A stretch of DNA of 64,000 nt from NCBI GenBank assembly GCA_963820995.1, contig CAWGCL010000004.1:930001-994000 (forward strand). The letters run 5' to 3'. Each line of letters begins with the position of its first letter. Within the stretch, counting starts at the first letter, position 1. The notes under the pieces were generated by a model. That model searched no databases. It saw nothing but the letters and a program-made list of their open reading frames with translations, and was not told where the DNA came from. A program made the position numbers and the translations under genes. This DNA is from JAGTVG01 sp963820995. GTDB lineage: Bacteria > Bacteroidota > Bacteroidia > Cytophagales > Cyclobacteriaceae. Positions 19,514-28,730 of this stretch are shown here, one piece after another.

Positions 19514-20032
19514 ATGCAACAGAAAAGTGTTAAATCTGTTAAGGCGAGTGAAATTGAACTAAAAGAAAAAGTAGTTGCCATTAAGAGGGTAGCTAAAGTA
19601 GTAAAGGGGGGTAGAAGGTTCAGCTTCTCGGCCATTGTTGTTGTAGGAGATGGGAACGGCGTTGTTGGTTTTGGCTTAGGTAAAGCAAATGAAGTTACCG
19701 ATGCCATTACAAAAGGTATTGATGATGCCAAGAAGAACCTTGTTAAGGTTCCGATCTTAAAAGGAACCGTTCCTCATGAAGCTATTGGAAAATACGGTGG
19801 AGGACTCGTTCTTCTAAAACCCGCTTCTCCTGGTACAGGTGTAATAGCCGGCGGTGCGATGAGAGCTGTTCTGGAAAGTGCTGGTGTAAAAGACGTGTTA
19901 GCAAAATCTAAAGGAAGTTCAAATCCTCACAATGTGGTTAAAGCTACATTTCACGCACTCGCCAATATGAGAGATCCATATACTATCGCCCAACATAGGG
20001 GTGTATCACTTTCAAAGGTCTTTAATGGTTAA
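19514..20032 (+). CDS. rpsE: Ribosomal protein S5
   Basis: S5 (172 aa), at the mRNA channel and involved in decoding accuracy. The dsRBD-like N-terminal part has VAIKRVAKVVKGGRRFSFSA and GDGNGVVGFGLGKANEV; the C-terminal part has VLLKPASPGTGVIAGGAMRA and GVKDVLAKSKGSSNPHNVVK. All family landmarks and length are normal. Confidence 0.97.
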   Translation: MQQKSVKSVKASEIELKEKVVAIKRVAKVVKGGRRFSFSAIVVVGDGNGVVGFGLGKANEVTDAITKGIDDAKKNLVKVPILKGTVPHEAIGKYGGGLVLLKPASPGTGVIAGGAMRAVLESAGVKDVLAKSKGSSNPHNVVKATFHALANMRDPYTIAQHRGVSLSKVFNG

Positions 20033-20036
20033 TATT

Positions 20037-20216
20037 ATGGCGAAGGTTAAAATAACACAAAGACGAAGTATAATAAACAGGCCTAAGGATCAGAAGCTGA
20101 CTATTAAAGCACTGGGACTTGGCCGGATAGATAAAAGTGTTGAAGTAGAAGCAACACCCCAGATAAAGGGAATGATACGAAAGGTGAATCACCTGGTAAC
20201 TGTTACTGAATTATAA
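20037..20216 (+). CDS. rpmD: Ribosomal protein L30
   Basis: L30 (59 aa). The start is ATG 20037 (MAKVKITQRRSIINRPKDQK), 4 bases after rpsE; an in-frame ATG inside rpsE is rejected because MAKVKIT is the family start. KALGLGRIDKSVEVEATPQI and GMIRKVNHLVTVTEL complete the small protein. Confidence 0.95.
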   Translation: MAKVKITQRRSIINRPKDQKLTIKALGLGRIDKSVEVEATPQIKGMIRKVNHLVTVTEL

Positions 20217-20226
20217 ATTACTAAAG

Positions 20227-20673
20227 ATGAAACTGAATACATTAAAACCTGCGAAGGGTTCAGTAAAAAGCAATAAGCGATTAGGAAGAGGCCAGGGTTC
20301 TGGTCGTGGAGGAACCGCTACTAAAGGACATAAAGGAGCACAATCACGGTCCGGGTATTCGAGGAAGTTCGGTTTTGAAGGAGGGCAGATGCCCTTACAA
20401 CGCCGGGTACCGAAATTCGGTTTTAAAAGACCACAAAGGGTAGTTTTTAAGCCAGTTAACCTTGATATACTTCAACAACTAGTTGAGAAGACCAAAGCGA
20501 AATCAGTGGATATCGAACTTTTAACTAATAATGGTATTATTGGTAAAAGAGATGTGGTTAAAGTATTAGGTAGAGGAGAATTGAAAACAAAAGTAGATGT
20601 TACAGCCCATAAGTTTTCGACTTCAGCTGTTGAAGCTATAGAGAAATTGGGTGGTAAGGTAACTACACTGTAG
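20227..20673 (+). CDS. rplO: Ribosomal protein L15
   Basis: L15 (148 aa), a late-assembly 50S protein. It shows the characteristic glycine/arginine-rich N-terminal region (RLGRGQGSGRGGTATKGHKG, SRSGYSRKFGFEGGQMPLQR) and the C-terminal KVDVTAHKFSTSAVEAIEKL. It ends TAG three bases before secY. Confidence 0.97.
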   Translation: MKLNTLKPAKGSVKSNKRLGRGQGSGRGGTATKGHKGAQSRSGYSRKFGFEGGQMPLQRRVPKFGFKRPQRVVFKPVNLDILQQLVEKTKAKSVDIELLTNNGIIGKRDVVKVLGRGELKTKVDVTAHKFSTSAVEAIEKLGGKVTTL

Positions 20674-20676
20674 TCT

Positions 20677-21994
20677 ATGAAGAAATTTATTAGAACCATA
20701 CGGAATATTTTTACTATTGAGGAACTGCGTGACAGAATTCTTAACACACTGGGTTATATCATTATATTTCGCCTCGGATCATTTGTGGTTCTTCCCGGGG
20801 TAGACCCATCAAAACTCTCCGGTACGCAAACCGGTATTCTGGGTTTACTGGATACTTTCCTTGGTGGCGCATTCAGTAATGCTGCAATCCTTGGATTAGG
20901 TATAATGCCATATATATCCGCATCGATCGTGTTGCAATTGTTTACGGTTGCAGTGCCTTATTTTCAGAAAATGCAAAAAGAAGGTGAGTCTGGTAGAAAA
21001 AAGATCAATCAGATCACACGGGTACTGACAATATTTATATGTTTATTCCAGTCCTCTGCTTATATAGCCGGAACAATTCCAGATGATGCAGTTATGGTTG
21101 ATCCATCACTGTTTTATTTCTCATCATTGATCATTCTGACTGCAGGGACCGTATTTGCCATGTGGCTTGGTGAGAGGATTACAGAAAAAGGTATTGGGAA
21201 TGGTATTTCAATGTTGATCATGATTGGAATTATTTCCAGATTCCCAGGGGCGTTGATCGCTGAAGCTACAACAAAAGGAATGAGCGGTGCATTGTTATTT
21301 ATTATTGAACTGGTAGCTTTATTCTTTGTAGTTATGGGTGTGGTTGCATTAACCCAGGCTACTCGACGAATTCCTGTTCAATATGCAAAACAGGTAGTAG
21401 GGAATAGAGTATACGGCGGACAAAGACAATATATTCCATTAAAGGTAAATGCAGCCGGTGTAATGCCGATCATATTTGCGCAATCCTTGATGTTCCTTCC
21501 TGCACTTATTGCGGGATTCTGGTCAAGTTCAAGCGACCTTGCAGCATATATTGGATAGTACGTTCTCAAATTATCAGTCATGGCAATATAATCTTGTGTT
21601 TGGCACATTGATCGTACTGTTTACATTTTTCTATACTGCTATTACTATTAATCCGACTCAGATAGCGGATGACATGAAAAGAAACGGCGGTTTTATTCCT
21701 GGTATTAAACCCGGGAAGCAGACTTCTGAATATATAGATAATATTTTGACCAAGATTACCCTTCCTGGTTCATTTTTCCTCGCAATTGTGGCTATAATGC
21801 CAGCATTTGCCGGAATAGCAGGTGTTTCCAGGCAATTTGCTCAGTTTTATGGTGGAACATCATTGCTTATCATGGTTGGGGTAATATTGGATACATTGCA
21901 GCAGATTGAGAGTTACTTGCTGATGAGACACTATGAAGGACTCATGAAGTCAGGGAAGTTAAAAGGTAGGGCTGCAAATGTTGCTGTTGCGTAG
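20677..21994 (+). CDS. secY: Preprotein translocase SecY (one frameshift)
   Basis: SecY (about 438 aa repaired), the channel of the Sec translocon, with ten membrane helices expected. The N-terminal part has FRLGSFVVLPGVDPSKLSG, the plug region GLLDTFLGGAFSNAAILGLG and MPYISASIVLQL. A single extra G near 21553-21555 breaks the frame at AAYI; DSTFSNYQSW continues in the next frame with NPTQIADDMKRNGGFIPGIK and the rest to TAG 21994. Likely a sequence error. No map or adk gene lies between secY and infA, which differs from many operons of this type. Confidence 0.94.
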
Positions 21995-22034
21995 CGGATG
22001 TTTGATAAAGAAAAAGTGATTTAAATAAAAATAT

Positions 22035-22253
22035 ATGGCTAAGCAGGCATCCATAGAACAAGACGGAACGATTACTGAAGCATTATCGAATGCGATGTTC
22101 AGAGTCGAGCTGGAAAACGGACATATTGTTACTGCCCATATTTCCGGTAAGATGAGAATGCATTACATTAAGATATTGCCAGGTGACAAAGTGAAACTTG
22201 AAATGTCGCCTTACGATTTAACAAAGGGTAGAATTGTTTATCGATATAAATAA
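22035..22253 (+). CDS. infA: Translation initiation factor IF-1
   Basis: IF-1 (72 aa), an OB-fold protein that occupies the A site during initiation. It begins MAKQASIEQDGTITEALSNA, with FRVELENGHIVTAHISGKMR, ILPGDKVKLEMSPYDLTKGR and RIVYRYK at the end. Normal length and position between secY and rpmJ. Confidence 0.97.
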   Translation: MAKQASIEQDGTITEALSNAMFRVELENGHIVTAHISGKMRMHYIKILPGDKVKLEMSPYDLTKGRIVYRYK

Positions 22254-22264
22254 AAAATCATAAG

Positions 22265-22302
22265 CTCTGCCGGCTTTGTTTTTATTATCGCCGGGAGTTT
22301 TT
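22265..22302 (+). terminator. Possible hairpin terminator or attenuator after infA
   Basis: CTCTGCCGGC (22265-22274) can pair with GCCGGGAG (22290-22297) with a two-base bulge, followed by TTTTT at 22298-22302. It stands 12 bases behind infA and may partially end transcription before rpmJ. No clear new promoter was found in the following 100 bases, so read-through must occur. Confidence 0.4.
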
Positions 22303-22409
22303 GATGGAATAGGTTAAAACTCAAAATAAGTTAAATCTAAACCATCAGTCGGTTATAATAGTAAGGCAGGCATTGAAATGAGAAAACTAGGTATTTAAAT
22401 TTATTTCGA

Positions 22410-22526
22410 ATGAAAGTAAAAGCTTCTGTAAAGAAAAGGAGTAGCGAATGTAAAATCATTCGACGAAAAGGTAAAGTATTCGTGATTAACAAAAAGAACC
22501 CCAGGTTCAAACAAAGACAAGGATAA
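22410..22526 (+). CDS. rpmJ: Ribosomal protein L36
   Basis: L36 (38 aa) beginning MKVKASVKKRSSECKIIRRK and ending NKKNPRFKQRQG. The canonical zinc ligands are mostly missing: only one of the usual cysteines (in SSECK) remains and the downstream Cys and His are replaced, so this is a zinc-independent form. rpsM begins 2 bases after its stop. Confidence 0.95.
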   Translation: MKVKASVKKRSSECKIIRRKGKVFVINKKNPRFKQRQG

Positions 22527-22528
22527 TT

Positions 22529-22906
22529 ATGGCTAGATTTCAAGGAGTAGATATTCCAGATAACAAAAGAGGTGAGGTTGCTCTTACCTACATTTTTGGC
22601 ATTGGCCGAAGTTCTGCAAAAAGGATCCTTACTAAAGCAGGGATTGACTGGAACAGAAAAGTATCGGATTGGACCGATGAAGAATCCAATAAGATCAGGT
22701 CGGTTATCAATGAAGAGTTTAAAGTAGAAGGAGTACTGAAATCTGAGATTCAGCTTAGTATCAAACGATTACTTGATATTGGATGTTATCGCGGTCTGCG
22801 TCATCGTAAAGGTTTGCCTGTTCGAGGGCAAAAAACAAAGAACAATTCCAGGACAAGGAAGGGTAAGCGTAAGACAGTTGCAAACAAGAAAAAAGCAGTT
22901 AAATAA
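22529..22906 (+). CDS. rpsM: Ribosomal protein S13
   Basis: S13 (125 aa), a 30S head protein contacting the 50S subunit and the P-site tRNA. Recognised from MARFQGVDIPDNKRGEVALT, YIFGIGRSSAKRILTKAGI, the helix-two-turn-helix region, and CYRGLRHRKGLPVRGQKTKN with NSRTRKGKRKTV. Normal length with a basic tail. Confidence 0.97.
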   Translation: MARFQGVDIPDNKRGEVALTYIFGIGRSSAKRILTKAGIDWNRKVSDWTDEESNKIRSVINEEFKVEGVLKSEIQLSIKRLLDIGCYRGLRHRKGLPVRGQKTKNNSRTRKGKRKTVANKKKAVK

Positions 22907-22916
22907 TCATTAATAG

Positions 22917-23309
22917 ATGGCACAAAAGAGAAAAGATAAGGCTAAAAAACGAGTTGTCGTTGTAGATCCTGTTGGACAGGCACATATTAAAGCCACATTC
23001 AATAACATTATCATCTCTATGACCAATGGTCAGGGACAAGTTGTATCCTGGGCTTCAGCCGGGAAAATGGGTTTTAAAGGTTCCAAGAAAAATACACCTT
23101 ATGCCGCTCAAATGGCTGCACAGGATTGTGCACAGAAAGCCTATGACCTGGGATTAAGGAAGGTAGAGATCTTTGTAAAAGGAACAGGAGCAGGTCGTGA
23201 ATCAGCTATGAGGACTATTCAAAATGTTGGCATTGAAGTTATCGCAATTAAAGATGTGACCCCTTTGCCTCATAACGGATGCAGACCTCCAAAAAGAAGA
23301 AGAGTTTAA
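22917..23309 (+). CDS. rpsK: Ribosomal protein S11
   Basis: S11 (130 aa), in the 30S platform near the mRNA exit. It has AHIKATFNNIIISMTNGQGQ, VSWASAGKMGFKGSKKNTPY, VFVKGTGAGRESAMR-type text (here IFVKGTGAGRESAMRTIQ) and the terminal HNGCRPPKRRRV. The order rpsM-rpsK-rpsD-rpoA-rplQ is the standard alpha operon. Confidence 0.97.
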   Translation: MAQKRKDKAKKRVVVVDPVGQAHIKATFNNIIISMTNGQGQVVSWASAGKMGFKGSKKNTPYAAQMAAQDCAQKAYDLGLRKVEIFVKGTGAGRESAMRTIQNVGIEVIAIKDVTPLPHNGCRPPKRRRV

Positions 23310-23332
23310 GAACATAAAAATATTTAAAGGTA

Positions 23333-23938
23333 ATGGCTAGGTACAGAGGCCCAAAATCAAAAATTTCAAGAAAATTCGGGGAACCAATTTTTGGTCCAAG
23401 TAAGGCACTTCAGAAGAAGAGTTACCCTCCGGGGCAGCATGGCAGGAACAGGCGTAGGAAACAATCTGAATATGCTATCCAGTTGCAGGAAAAACAAAAA
23501 GCAAAATACCTGTACGGGGTTCTTGAGCGACAATTCCTGAATTTATTCGATAAAGCTTCAAGAAGAAGTGGAATTACAGGTGAAATATTATTGCAACTCC
23601 TTGAATCAAGATTGGATAACGTTGTTTTCCGTCTGGGTGTTGCACCAACCAGAAGGGCTGCTCGTCAATTGATACTTCACAAACACATCACAGTGAATGA
23701 TGTTGTAGTGAATATCCCATCTTTTAGTGTAAAGGTTGGCGATAAAGTCGGAGTAAGAGAAAAATCAAAATCATTGTTGGTGATCAGTGAAAGTCTTGCA
23801 CGAGGAAGCAGCAAGAAATACCCATGGATGGAATGGGATGATACGGAAATGTTTGGAAGATATATAAGCCTTCCTCAACGTGACGAGATCCCTGAAAACA
23901 TTCATGAACAATTGATCGTCGAATTATACTCAAAGTAA
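23333..23938 (+). CDS. rpsD: Ribosomal protein S4
   Basis: S4 (201 aa), a primary 16S rRNA binder. It starts MARYRGPKSKISRKFGEPIF. The S4 RNA-binding domain shows RLDNVVFRLGVAPTRRAARQ and LILHKHITVNDVVVNIPSF. The end IPENIHEQLIVELYSK is typical. In E. coli S4 represses the alpha operon. Confidence 0.97.
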   Translation: MARYRGPKSKISRKFGEPIFGPSKALQKKSYPPGQHGRNRRRKQSEYAIQLQEKQKAKYLYGVLERQFLNLFDKASRRSGITGEILLQLLESRLDNVVFRLGVAPTRRAARQLILHKHITVNDVVVNIPSFSVKVGDKVGVREKSKSLLVISESLARGSSKKYPWMEWDDTEMFGRYISLPQRDEIPENIHEQLIVELYSK

Positions 23939-23969
23939 TAATCTTAATTTTAATAAAAAGAATTCAAAT

Positions 23970-24959
23970 ATGTCAATTTTAGCGTTTCAAATGCCTGAAA
24001 AGGTGGTGATGGAAAAAGCCGATGATTTCCACGGATTATTTACATTTAAACCACTAGAACAAGGATATGGTGTTACTATAGGGAATGCATTAAGAAGAAT
24101 TCTTCTATCTTCTTTGGAGGGATATGCAATAACTGGTATTAAAATACCAAGTGTATTGCATGAGTTTTCAACCGTTGAAGGTGTAAAAGAAGATGTTGCT
24201 GAAGTCATTTTGAACCTTAAACAAGTTAGGTTTAAAAAGATTGCAGATGTTGTTGAAAATAAAGTTACTGTTCCAGTAAAAGGCAAAAGTGTTTTAAAAG
24301 CTGGGGATATCATGGATTATACTACAAGTTTTGAAGTATTAAATCCTGAATTGATCGTCTGTAATCTGGATGAATCTGCAGATTTTGAAATTGAATTGAA
24401 TGTAGAAAAGGGCAGAGGATATGTTCCTGCTGAAGAAAACAAACCTTCAGAGCAGATATTCGGATATATTCCAATCGATGCAATTTTCACACCTATCAAG
24501 AACGTGAAATACAGTGTGGAAAATACACGTGTTGAGCAAAAGACAGACTATGAAATGCTTATCCTTGATATTGAAACAGATGGATCTATCCATCCTGAAG
24601 TGGCCTTAAAAGGTGCTGCTAATATTCTGATCCAACATTTCATGCTGTTCTCTGATCAAACCATGATCCTTGAAACGGCAGATTCTAAAGAACCAGATAC
24701 GGTTGATGAAGAAATGCTGCACATGCGCAAGTTGCTCAAGACACCATTAAGTGATCTTGACTTGTCTGTTCGTGCTTATAATTGCTTGAAAGCAGCCGAT
24801 GTAAGGTCATTGGGAGACTTGGTAAAATTGGAGATTTCTGATATGATGAAGTTCAGAAATTTTGGAAAGAAATCATTGGCTGAATTGGAACAACTTGTTG
24901 CTGAAAAGAACCTGACCTTTGGTATGGATCTTTCCAAGTATAAACTTGATGAAGAATAA
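23970..24959 (+). CDS. rpoA: RNA polymerase alpha subunit
   Basis: Alpha subunit (329 aa). The N-terminal assembly domain has GYGVTIGNALRRILLSSLEG and GVKEDVAEVILNLKQ. The C-terminal domain has PLSDLDLSVRAYNCLKAADV and KFRNFGKKSLAELEQLVAEK, the determinants for UP-element and activator contacts. Intact, unlike rpoB and rpoC here. rplQ follows 6 bases later. Confidence 0.97.
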   Translation: MSILAFQMPEKVVMEKADDFHGLFTFKPLEQGYGVTIGNALRRILLSSLEGYAITGIKIPSVLHEFSTVEGVKEDVAEVILNLKQVRFKKIADVVENKVTVPVKGKSVLKAGDIMDYTTSFEVLNPELIVCNLDESADFEIELNVEKGRGYVPAEENKPSEQIFGYIPIDAIFTPIKNVKYSVENTRVEQKTDYEMLILDIETDGSIHPEVALKGAANILIQHFMLFSDQTMILETADSKEPDTVDEEMLHMRKLLKTPLSDLDLSVRAYNCLKAADVRSLGDLVKLEISDMMKFRNFGKKSLAELEQLVAEKNLTFGMDLSKYKLDEE

Positions 24960-24965
24960 TAAATA

Positions 24966-25756
24966 ATGAGACACGGTAAGCGATTTAATCATCTAGGAAG
25001 AACGGCTTCACATAGAAAAGCGATGTTGTCAAATATGGCTTCTTCCTTGCTCGTCAATAAGCGAATTAATACCACCCTTGCAAAAGCCAAGGAGTTAAGA
25101 AAATATGTCGAGCCTTTAATAACTAAAGCAAAGAATGATTCAACACATTCCAGAAGAGTGGTATTCTCATATCTTCAGGATAAGGAATCTGTGAGTGTAT
25201 TGTTTAATGAGGTCGTAGACCGGGTAGCAAATCGCCCAGGTGGATATACAAGGATTATTAAACTTGGAAGTCGATTAGGGGATAATGCTGAAATGGCAAT
25301 GATAGAACTTGTTGATTTCAATGACCTGCTCATTAAAGAATCAGAACCTAAAAAGGCCAAAACGAGAAGAGGCCGTCGAGGTGCTAAATCCCAGCAGGAT
25401 TCTGCAGCTGCCAAAACCGATACAAAAGCTGAAAAGAAAGAAGAAGAAACAAAGACTGATGAGAAGGTAGAAACTGCCGCTGTTGAAGATGTGGTGGAGG
25501 CAAAGCTGAAGAGGTTCAGGAAGAGGTAAAAGAAACCGTAAAGACTGAAGAGAAGGAAGTAGACGCCAAAGCTGTTGAAGTAGAAGAAGAAAAGAAAGCT
25601 GCTAAGAAAGCTGAGAAATCTTCTGATCAAGCTGAATCTGCTGAGGAAGTAAAAGCAGAAGCTAAGGACGAGAAGGAACCTGCAAAAAAGACTGAAAATC
25701 CCAAGGATGACAAAGAGGGAAGTGAAGAGAGCGCGAAAGATGAAAGTGAAAAATAG
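24966..25756 (+). CDS. rplQ: Ribosomal protein L17 with long charged C-terminal tail (one frameshift)
   Basis: The first about 125 residues are a normal L17: MRHGKRFNHLGRTASHRKAM, SNMASSLLVNKRINTTLAKA, RPGGYTRIIKLGSRLGDNAE. A low-complexity Lys/Glu/Ala tail follows, bringing the repaired protein to about 263 aa. One missing A near 25502 (aaa for aaaa) breaks the frame inside the tail; repairing it keeps the same composition to TAG 25756. Tails of this type on L17 are known in Bacteroidota; their role is unknown to me. Confidence 0.92.
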
Positions 25757-25785
25757 AAGATAATCGAATGTGATTTGAAATAAAT

Positions 25786-25817
25786 GGACCTGAATTTTTT
25801 TCTGGTCCTTTTTTTTT
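25786..25817 (+). terminator. Terminator after rplQ
   Basis: GGACCTGAA (25786-25794) pairs with TTCTGGTCC (about 25800-25808) with one mismatch, followed by nine T (25809-25817). It closes the ribosomal cluster. Confidence 0.85.
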
Positions 25818-25862
25818 ACAAATATTTAATATTACTACATAGATTAACTATTACGAATTAAG

Positions 25863-25870
25863 TATTTTTG
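25863..25870 (+). promoter_or_regulatory. Possible -7 box for carA
   Basis: TATTTTTG matches TAnnTTTG, 20 bases before the carA start and behind the rplQ terminator. No TTG is found at the correct spacing upstream, so the promoter is supported only by the -7 element and context. Confidence 0.45.
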
Positions 25871-25889
25871 AGCAAAATTCTTAAAATCC

Positions 25890-26993
25890 ATGAAGGAAAT
25901 ATTCAACAAAGAAGCCATTTTATTATTAAAAGACGGAACCCTGTTCAAAGGCAAAGCCATAGGAAAAATAGGGACTACCGGTGGTGAAATTTGTTTTAAT
26001 ACCGGTATGACTGGATACCAGGAAATCTACACTGACCCATCCTACTATGGACAAATTATTGTAAATACCACAGCGCATATAGGTAATTATGGGGCCAATG
26101 ATGAGGAACAGGAATCTGGATCCCCTAAAATTGCAGGTATAGTTGTAAATGATTTTTCAGAAATCTTCAGCCGGTTTACAGCTACAGAATCGCTTCAGGA
26201 GTACCTCTATAACAATAATGTGGTTGGCATCACTGAAATTGATACCAGGGCGCTGGTAAGGCATATACGTGACAAAGGAGCAATGAATGCAATAATATCT
26301 TCAGAAAATCTGGACATCGATTTTCTGCAAGGTAAATTGGACAAAGTTCCTGATATGAGTGGCCTTGAGCTGGCTTCAAAAGTAACAACATCTGAACCAT
26401 ATCTCTTTGGTGATGAAAAAAGTCCGTATAAAGTGGCGGTGCTGGACCTTGGGATTAAAACAAGTATCCTGAAAAATATGGCATCCAGAGGATGTTATTG
26501 TAAAGTATTTCCAGCTGAGACCTCTTTTAAGGAAATGAAGGCATGGAATCCTGATGGGTTTTTCATATCCAATGGGCCTGGCGATCCTGCTACTATGAAG
26601 TATGCCATCGATACAGTAAAAGAAATATTGAAAGAAAATTCGCCAATGTTTGGCATTTGCCTTGGCCACCAGGTTATAGCTCTGGCCAATGGTATATCCA
26701 CTTATAAAATGCATCATGGCCATCGCGGGCTTAATCACCCTGTTAAAAACCTGGAATCTGGAAAAAGTGAAGTCACTTCCCAGAACCATGGATTTGTTGT
26801 TGACAAAGAAGACCTTGATAAAAACAGCAATGTAGTAATGACGCATATCCACTTAAATGATGGAACCCTTGCAGGATTAAAATTAAAGGATAAAAAGACT
26901 TTTTCTGTCCAATACCATCCGGAAGCATCACCAGGGCCGCATGACTCACGATATTTATTTGACAATTTTATTACATATATGAACAATAATTAA
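25890..26993 (+). CDS. carA: Carbamoyl-phosphate synthase small subunit
   Basis: Glutamine amidotransferase subunit (367 aa) that hydrolyses glutamine and supplies ammonia to CarB for pyrimidine and arginine synthesis. The N-terminal domain has FNTGMTGYQEIYTDPSYYGQ and EIDTRALVRHIRDKGAMNA. The class I amidotransferase domain has the nucleophile Cys in FGICLGHQVIALA (about residue 256) and the His/Glu pair in YHPEASPGPHDS. carB is not in the window. It lies 10 bases ahead of eno, with which it is probably co-transcribed. Confidence 0.96.
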   Translation: MKEIFNKEAILLLKDGTLFKGKAIGKIGTTGGEICFNTGMTGYQEIYTDPSYYGQIIVNTTAHIGNYGANDEEQESGSPKIAGIVVNDFSEIFSRFTATESLQEYLYNNNVVGITEIDTRALVRHIRDKGAMNAIISSENLDIDFLQGKLDKVPDMSGLELASKVTTSEPYLFGDEKSPYKVAVLDLGIKTSILKNMASRGCYCKVFPAETSFKEMKAWNPDGFFISNGPGDPATMKYAIDTVKEILKENSPMFGICLGHQVIALANGISTYKMHHGHRGLNHPVKNLESGKSEVTSQNHGFVVDKEDLDKNSNVVMTHIHLNDGTLAGLKLKDKKTFSVQYHPEASPGPHDSRYLFDNFITYMNNN

Positions 26994-27003
26994 TTTTTCA
27001 AAA

Positions 27004-28284
27004 ATGAGTTTTATAGAAAGTATTTACGCTAGACAAATCCTGGATTCCAGAGGGAATCCCACTGTCGAGGTTGATGTTATTACTGAAAATGGCATACTGG
27101 GACGAGCTGCTGTACCATCAGGCGCTTCAACAGGAGAGAATGAAGCAGTAGAATTGAGAGATGGAGATAAATCAAAATACATGGGTAAAGGTGTTTTGAA
27201 AGCTGTTGAAAATGTTAATGAAGTAATCGCTGAAGAACTTATCGGTCTTTCAGTGTTTGATCAGAAACTGATCGATAAGATCATGATCGAACTGGATGGT
27301 ACTGATACAAAAAGTAAATTGGGTGCCAATGCCATACTTGGCGTATCCCTTGCGGTAGCAAAAGCGGCTGCAGAAGAATTAGATTTGCCTTTATTCAGAT
27401 ATATCGGTGGAACCAACGCTGCTACTCTTCCAGTTCCTATGATGAATATCATCAATGGAGGATCACACTCTGATGCTCCTATTGCTTTCCAGGAATTTAT
27501 GATCAGACCTGTTGGGGCACCAACCTTTAGTGAAGCTCTGAGAATGGGTTCTGAAATATTCCATAATCTGAAAAAAATAATTAAAGATAAAGGCTTGAGT
27601 ACTGCCGTTGGAGATGAAGGTGGATTTGCACCTAATTTTTCCGGAGGTACAGAAGAGGCCCTCGATAGTGTATTGAAAGCAATAGAAACTGCTGGTTATA
27701 AGCCTGGTTCTGATGTTACTATTGCACTTGATTGTGCAGCTTCAGAATTCTATGTAAATGGCAAATACGACTATACTAAATTCGAAGGAGATAAAGGTGT
27801 GGTAAGAGATAAAGCCGAGCAGGTGGAATACCTGGCTCAATTGGCAGATAAATATCCTATCGATTCAATTGAAGATGGTTGTGATGAGAACGACTGGGAA
27901 GGGTGGGCTCTTTTAACTGAGAAGATTGGAGATAAAATCCAGCTTGTAGGTGATGACAACCTGGTAACTAATGTAAAATTCCTCAAAAGGGCAATTGATG
28001 AGAAATGTGGTAATGCCATATTGATTAAAGTGAATCAGATCGGATCTCTTTCCGAAACACTTGATGCCATTGAGATGGCACATAAGGCAGGCTGGAAAAC
28101 AGTGGTTTCTCACAGGTCCGGTGAAACTGAAGATGCCACAATTGCGGATATTGCAGTTGCAACCAATTCTGGACAAATAAAAACCGGATCCATGTCCAGA
28201 TCTGACAGAATGGCTAAATACAACCAATTGTTGAGAATTGAAGAGGAATTGGGAGAAGTTGCTCGATATCCTCAAAAAGGATGA
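27004..28284 (+). CDS. eno: Enolase
   Basis: Enolase (426 aa), converting 2-phosphoglycerate to phosphoenolpyruvate in glycolysis. It starts MSFIESIYARQILDSRGNPT. The loop GASTGENEAVELRDGD, the Mg-binding and catalytic blocks (GDEGGFAPNF, SIEDGCDENDW, VGDDNLVTN) and the signature LIKVNQIGSLSETLDAIEMA with SHRSGETEDATIADIAVA are all present. A strong terminator follows at 28306-28337. Confidence 0.97.
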   Translation: MSFIESIYARQILDSRGNPTVEVDVITENGILGRAAVPSGASTGENEAVELRDGDKSKYMGKGVLKAVENVNEVIAEELIGLSVFDQKLIDKIMIELDGTDTKSKLGANAILGVSLAVAKAAAEELDLPLFRYIGGTNAATLPVPMMNIINGGSHSDAPIAFQEFMIRPVGAPTFSEALRMGSEIFHNLKKIIKDKGLSTAVGDEGGFAPNFSGGTEEALDSVLKAIETAGYKPGSDVTIALDCAASEFYVNGKYDYTKFEGDKGVVRDKAEQVEYLAQLADKYPIDSIEDGCDENDWEGWALLTEKIGDKIQLVGDDNLVTNVKFLKRAIDEKCGNAILIKVNQIGSLSETLDAIEMAHKAGWKTVVSHRSGETEDATIADIAVATNSGQIKTGSMSRSDRMAKYNQLLRIEEELGEVARYPQKG

Positions 28285-28305
28285 TTATTTAATAAAACAT
28301 ATATT

Positions 28306-28337
28306 AGCCCTGCATCTCTTTTGTGCAGGGCTTTTTT
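28306..28337 (+). terminator. Terminator after eno
   Basis: Perfect stem AGCCCTGCA/TGCAGGGCT with a short T-rich loop, followed by TTTTTT (28332-28337). It ends the carA-eno unit and separates it from the FtsB-like gene. Confidence 0.9.
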
Positions 28338-28380
28338 ATTTTACAACATTTTATTACTTTAGTTGCATAATTTGTTCACT

Positions 28381-28677
28381 ATGTTAAGAAAATTAGCCCC
28401 GGTTTTCAAAAACTTTTACTTTATAGTTGGTGTTATATTTATAATCTGGATGTTGTTCATAGATTCGAATGACCTGTATTCACAATTTAAAAAGCGAGGG
28501 AAACTCAGTGAATTGGAACAGCAGAAAGCTTATTACACTCAGATGATAAGGGAAGTGGAGAAAGACAGGGAGGAACTGCTGAGCAATAACGAATTGTTAG
28601 AAAAATTTGCCCGGGAAAAATATTTAATGAAAAAGGAATCAGAAGATCTGTATATTCTTGTACTTGATGAAGAGTAA
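28381..28677 (+). CDS. FtsB/DivIC-family septum formation initiator
   Basis: A 98-aa bitopic membrane protein started at ATG 28381 (MLRKLAPVFKNFYF); an upstream in-frame TTG at 28363 is less likely. One membrane helix (FYFIVGVIFIIWMLFI, residues 12-27) is followed by a coiled-coil region (ELEQQKAYYTQMIREVEKDR) and the motif LEKFAREKYLMKKESEDLYI, typical of FtsB/DivIC proteins that recruit late division components. Position behind eno matches other Bacteroidota and also ftsB in E. coli. Confidence 0.8.
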   Translation: MLRKLAPVFKNFYFIVGVIFIIWMLFIDSNDLYSQFKKRGKLSELEQQKAYYTQMIREVEKDREELLSNNELLEKFAREKYLMKKESEDLYILVLDEE

Positions 28678-28730
28678 ATCAATTTCTCCTGCCAAAATCT
28701 TTCGTAAAGTTCCAATATAATAAAATCTTA

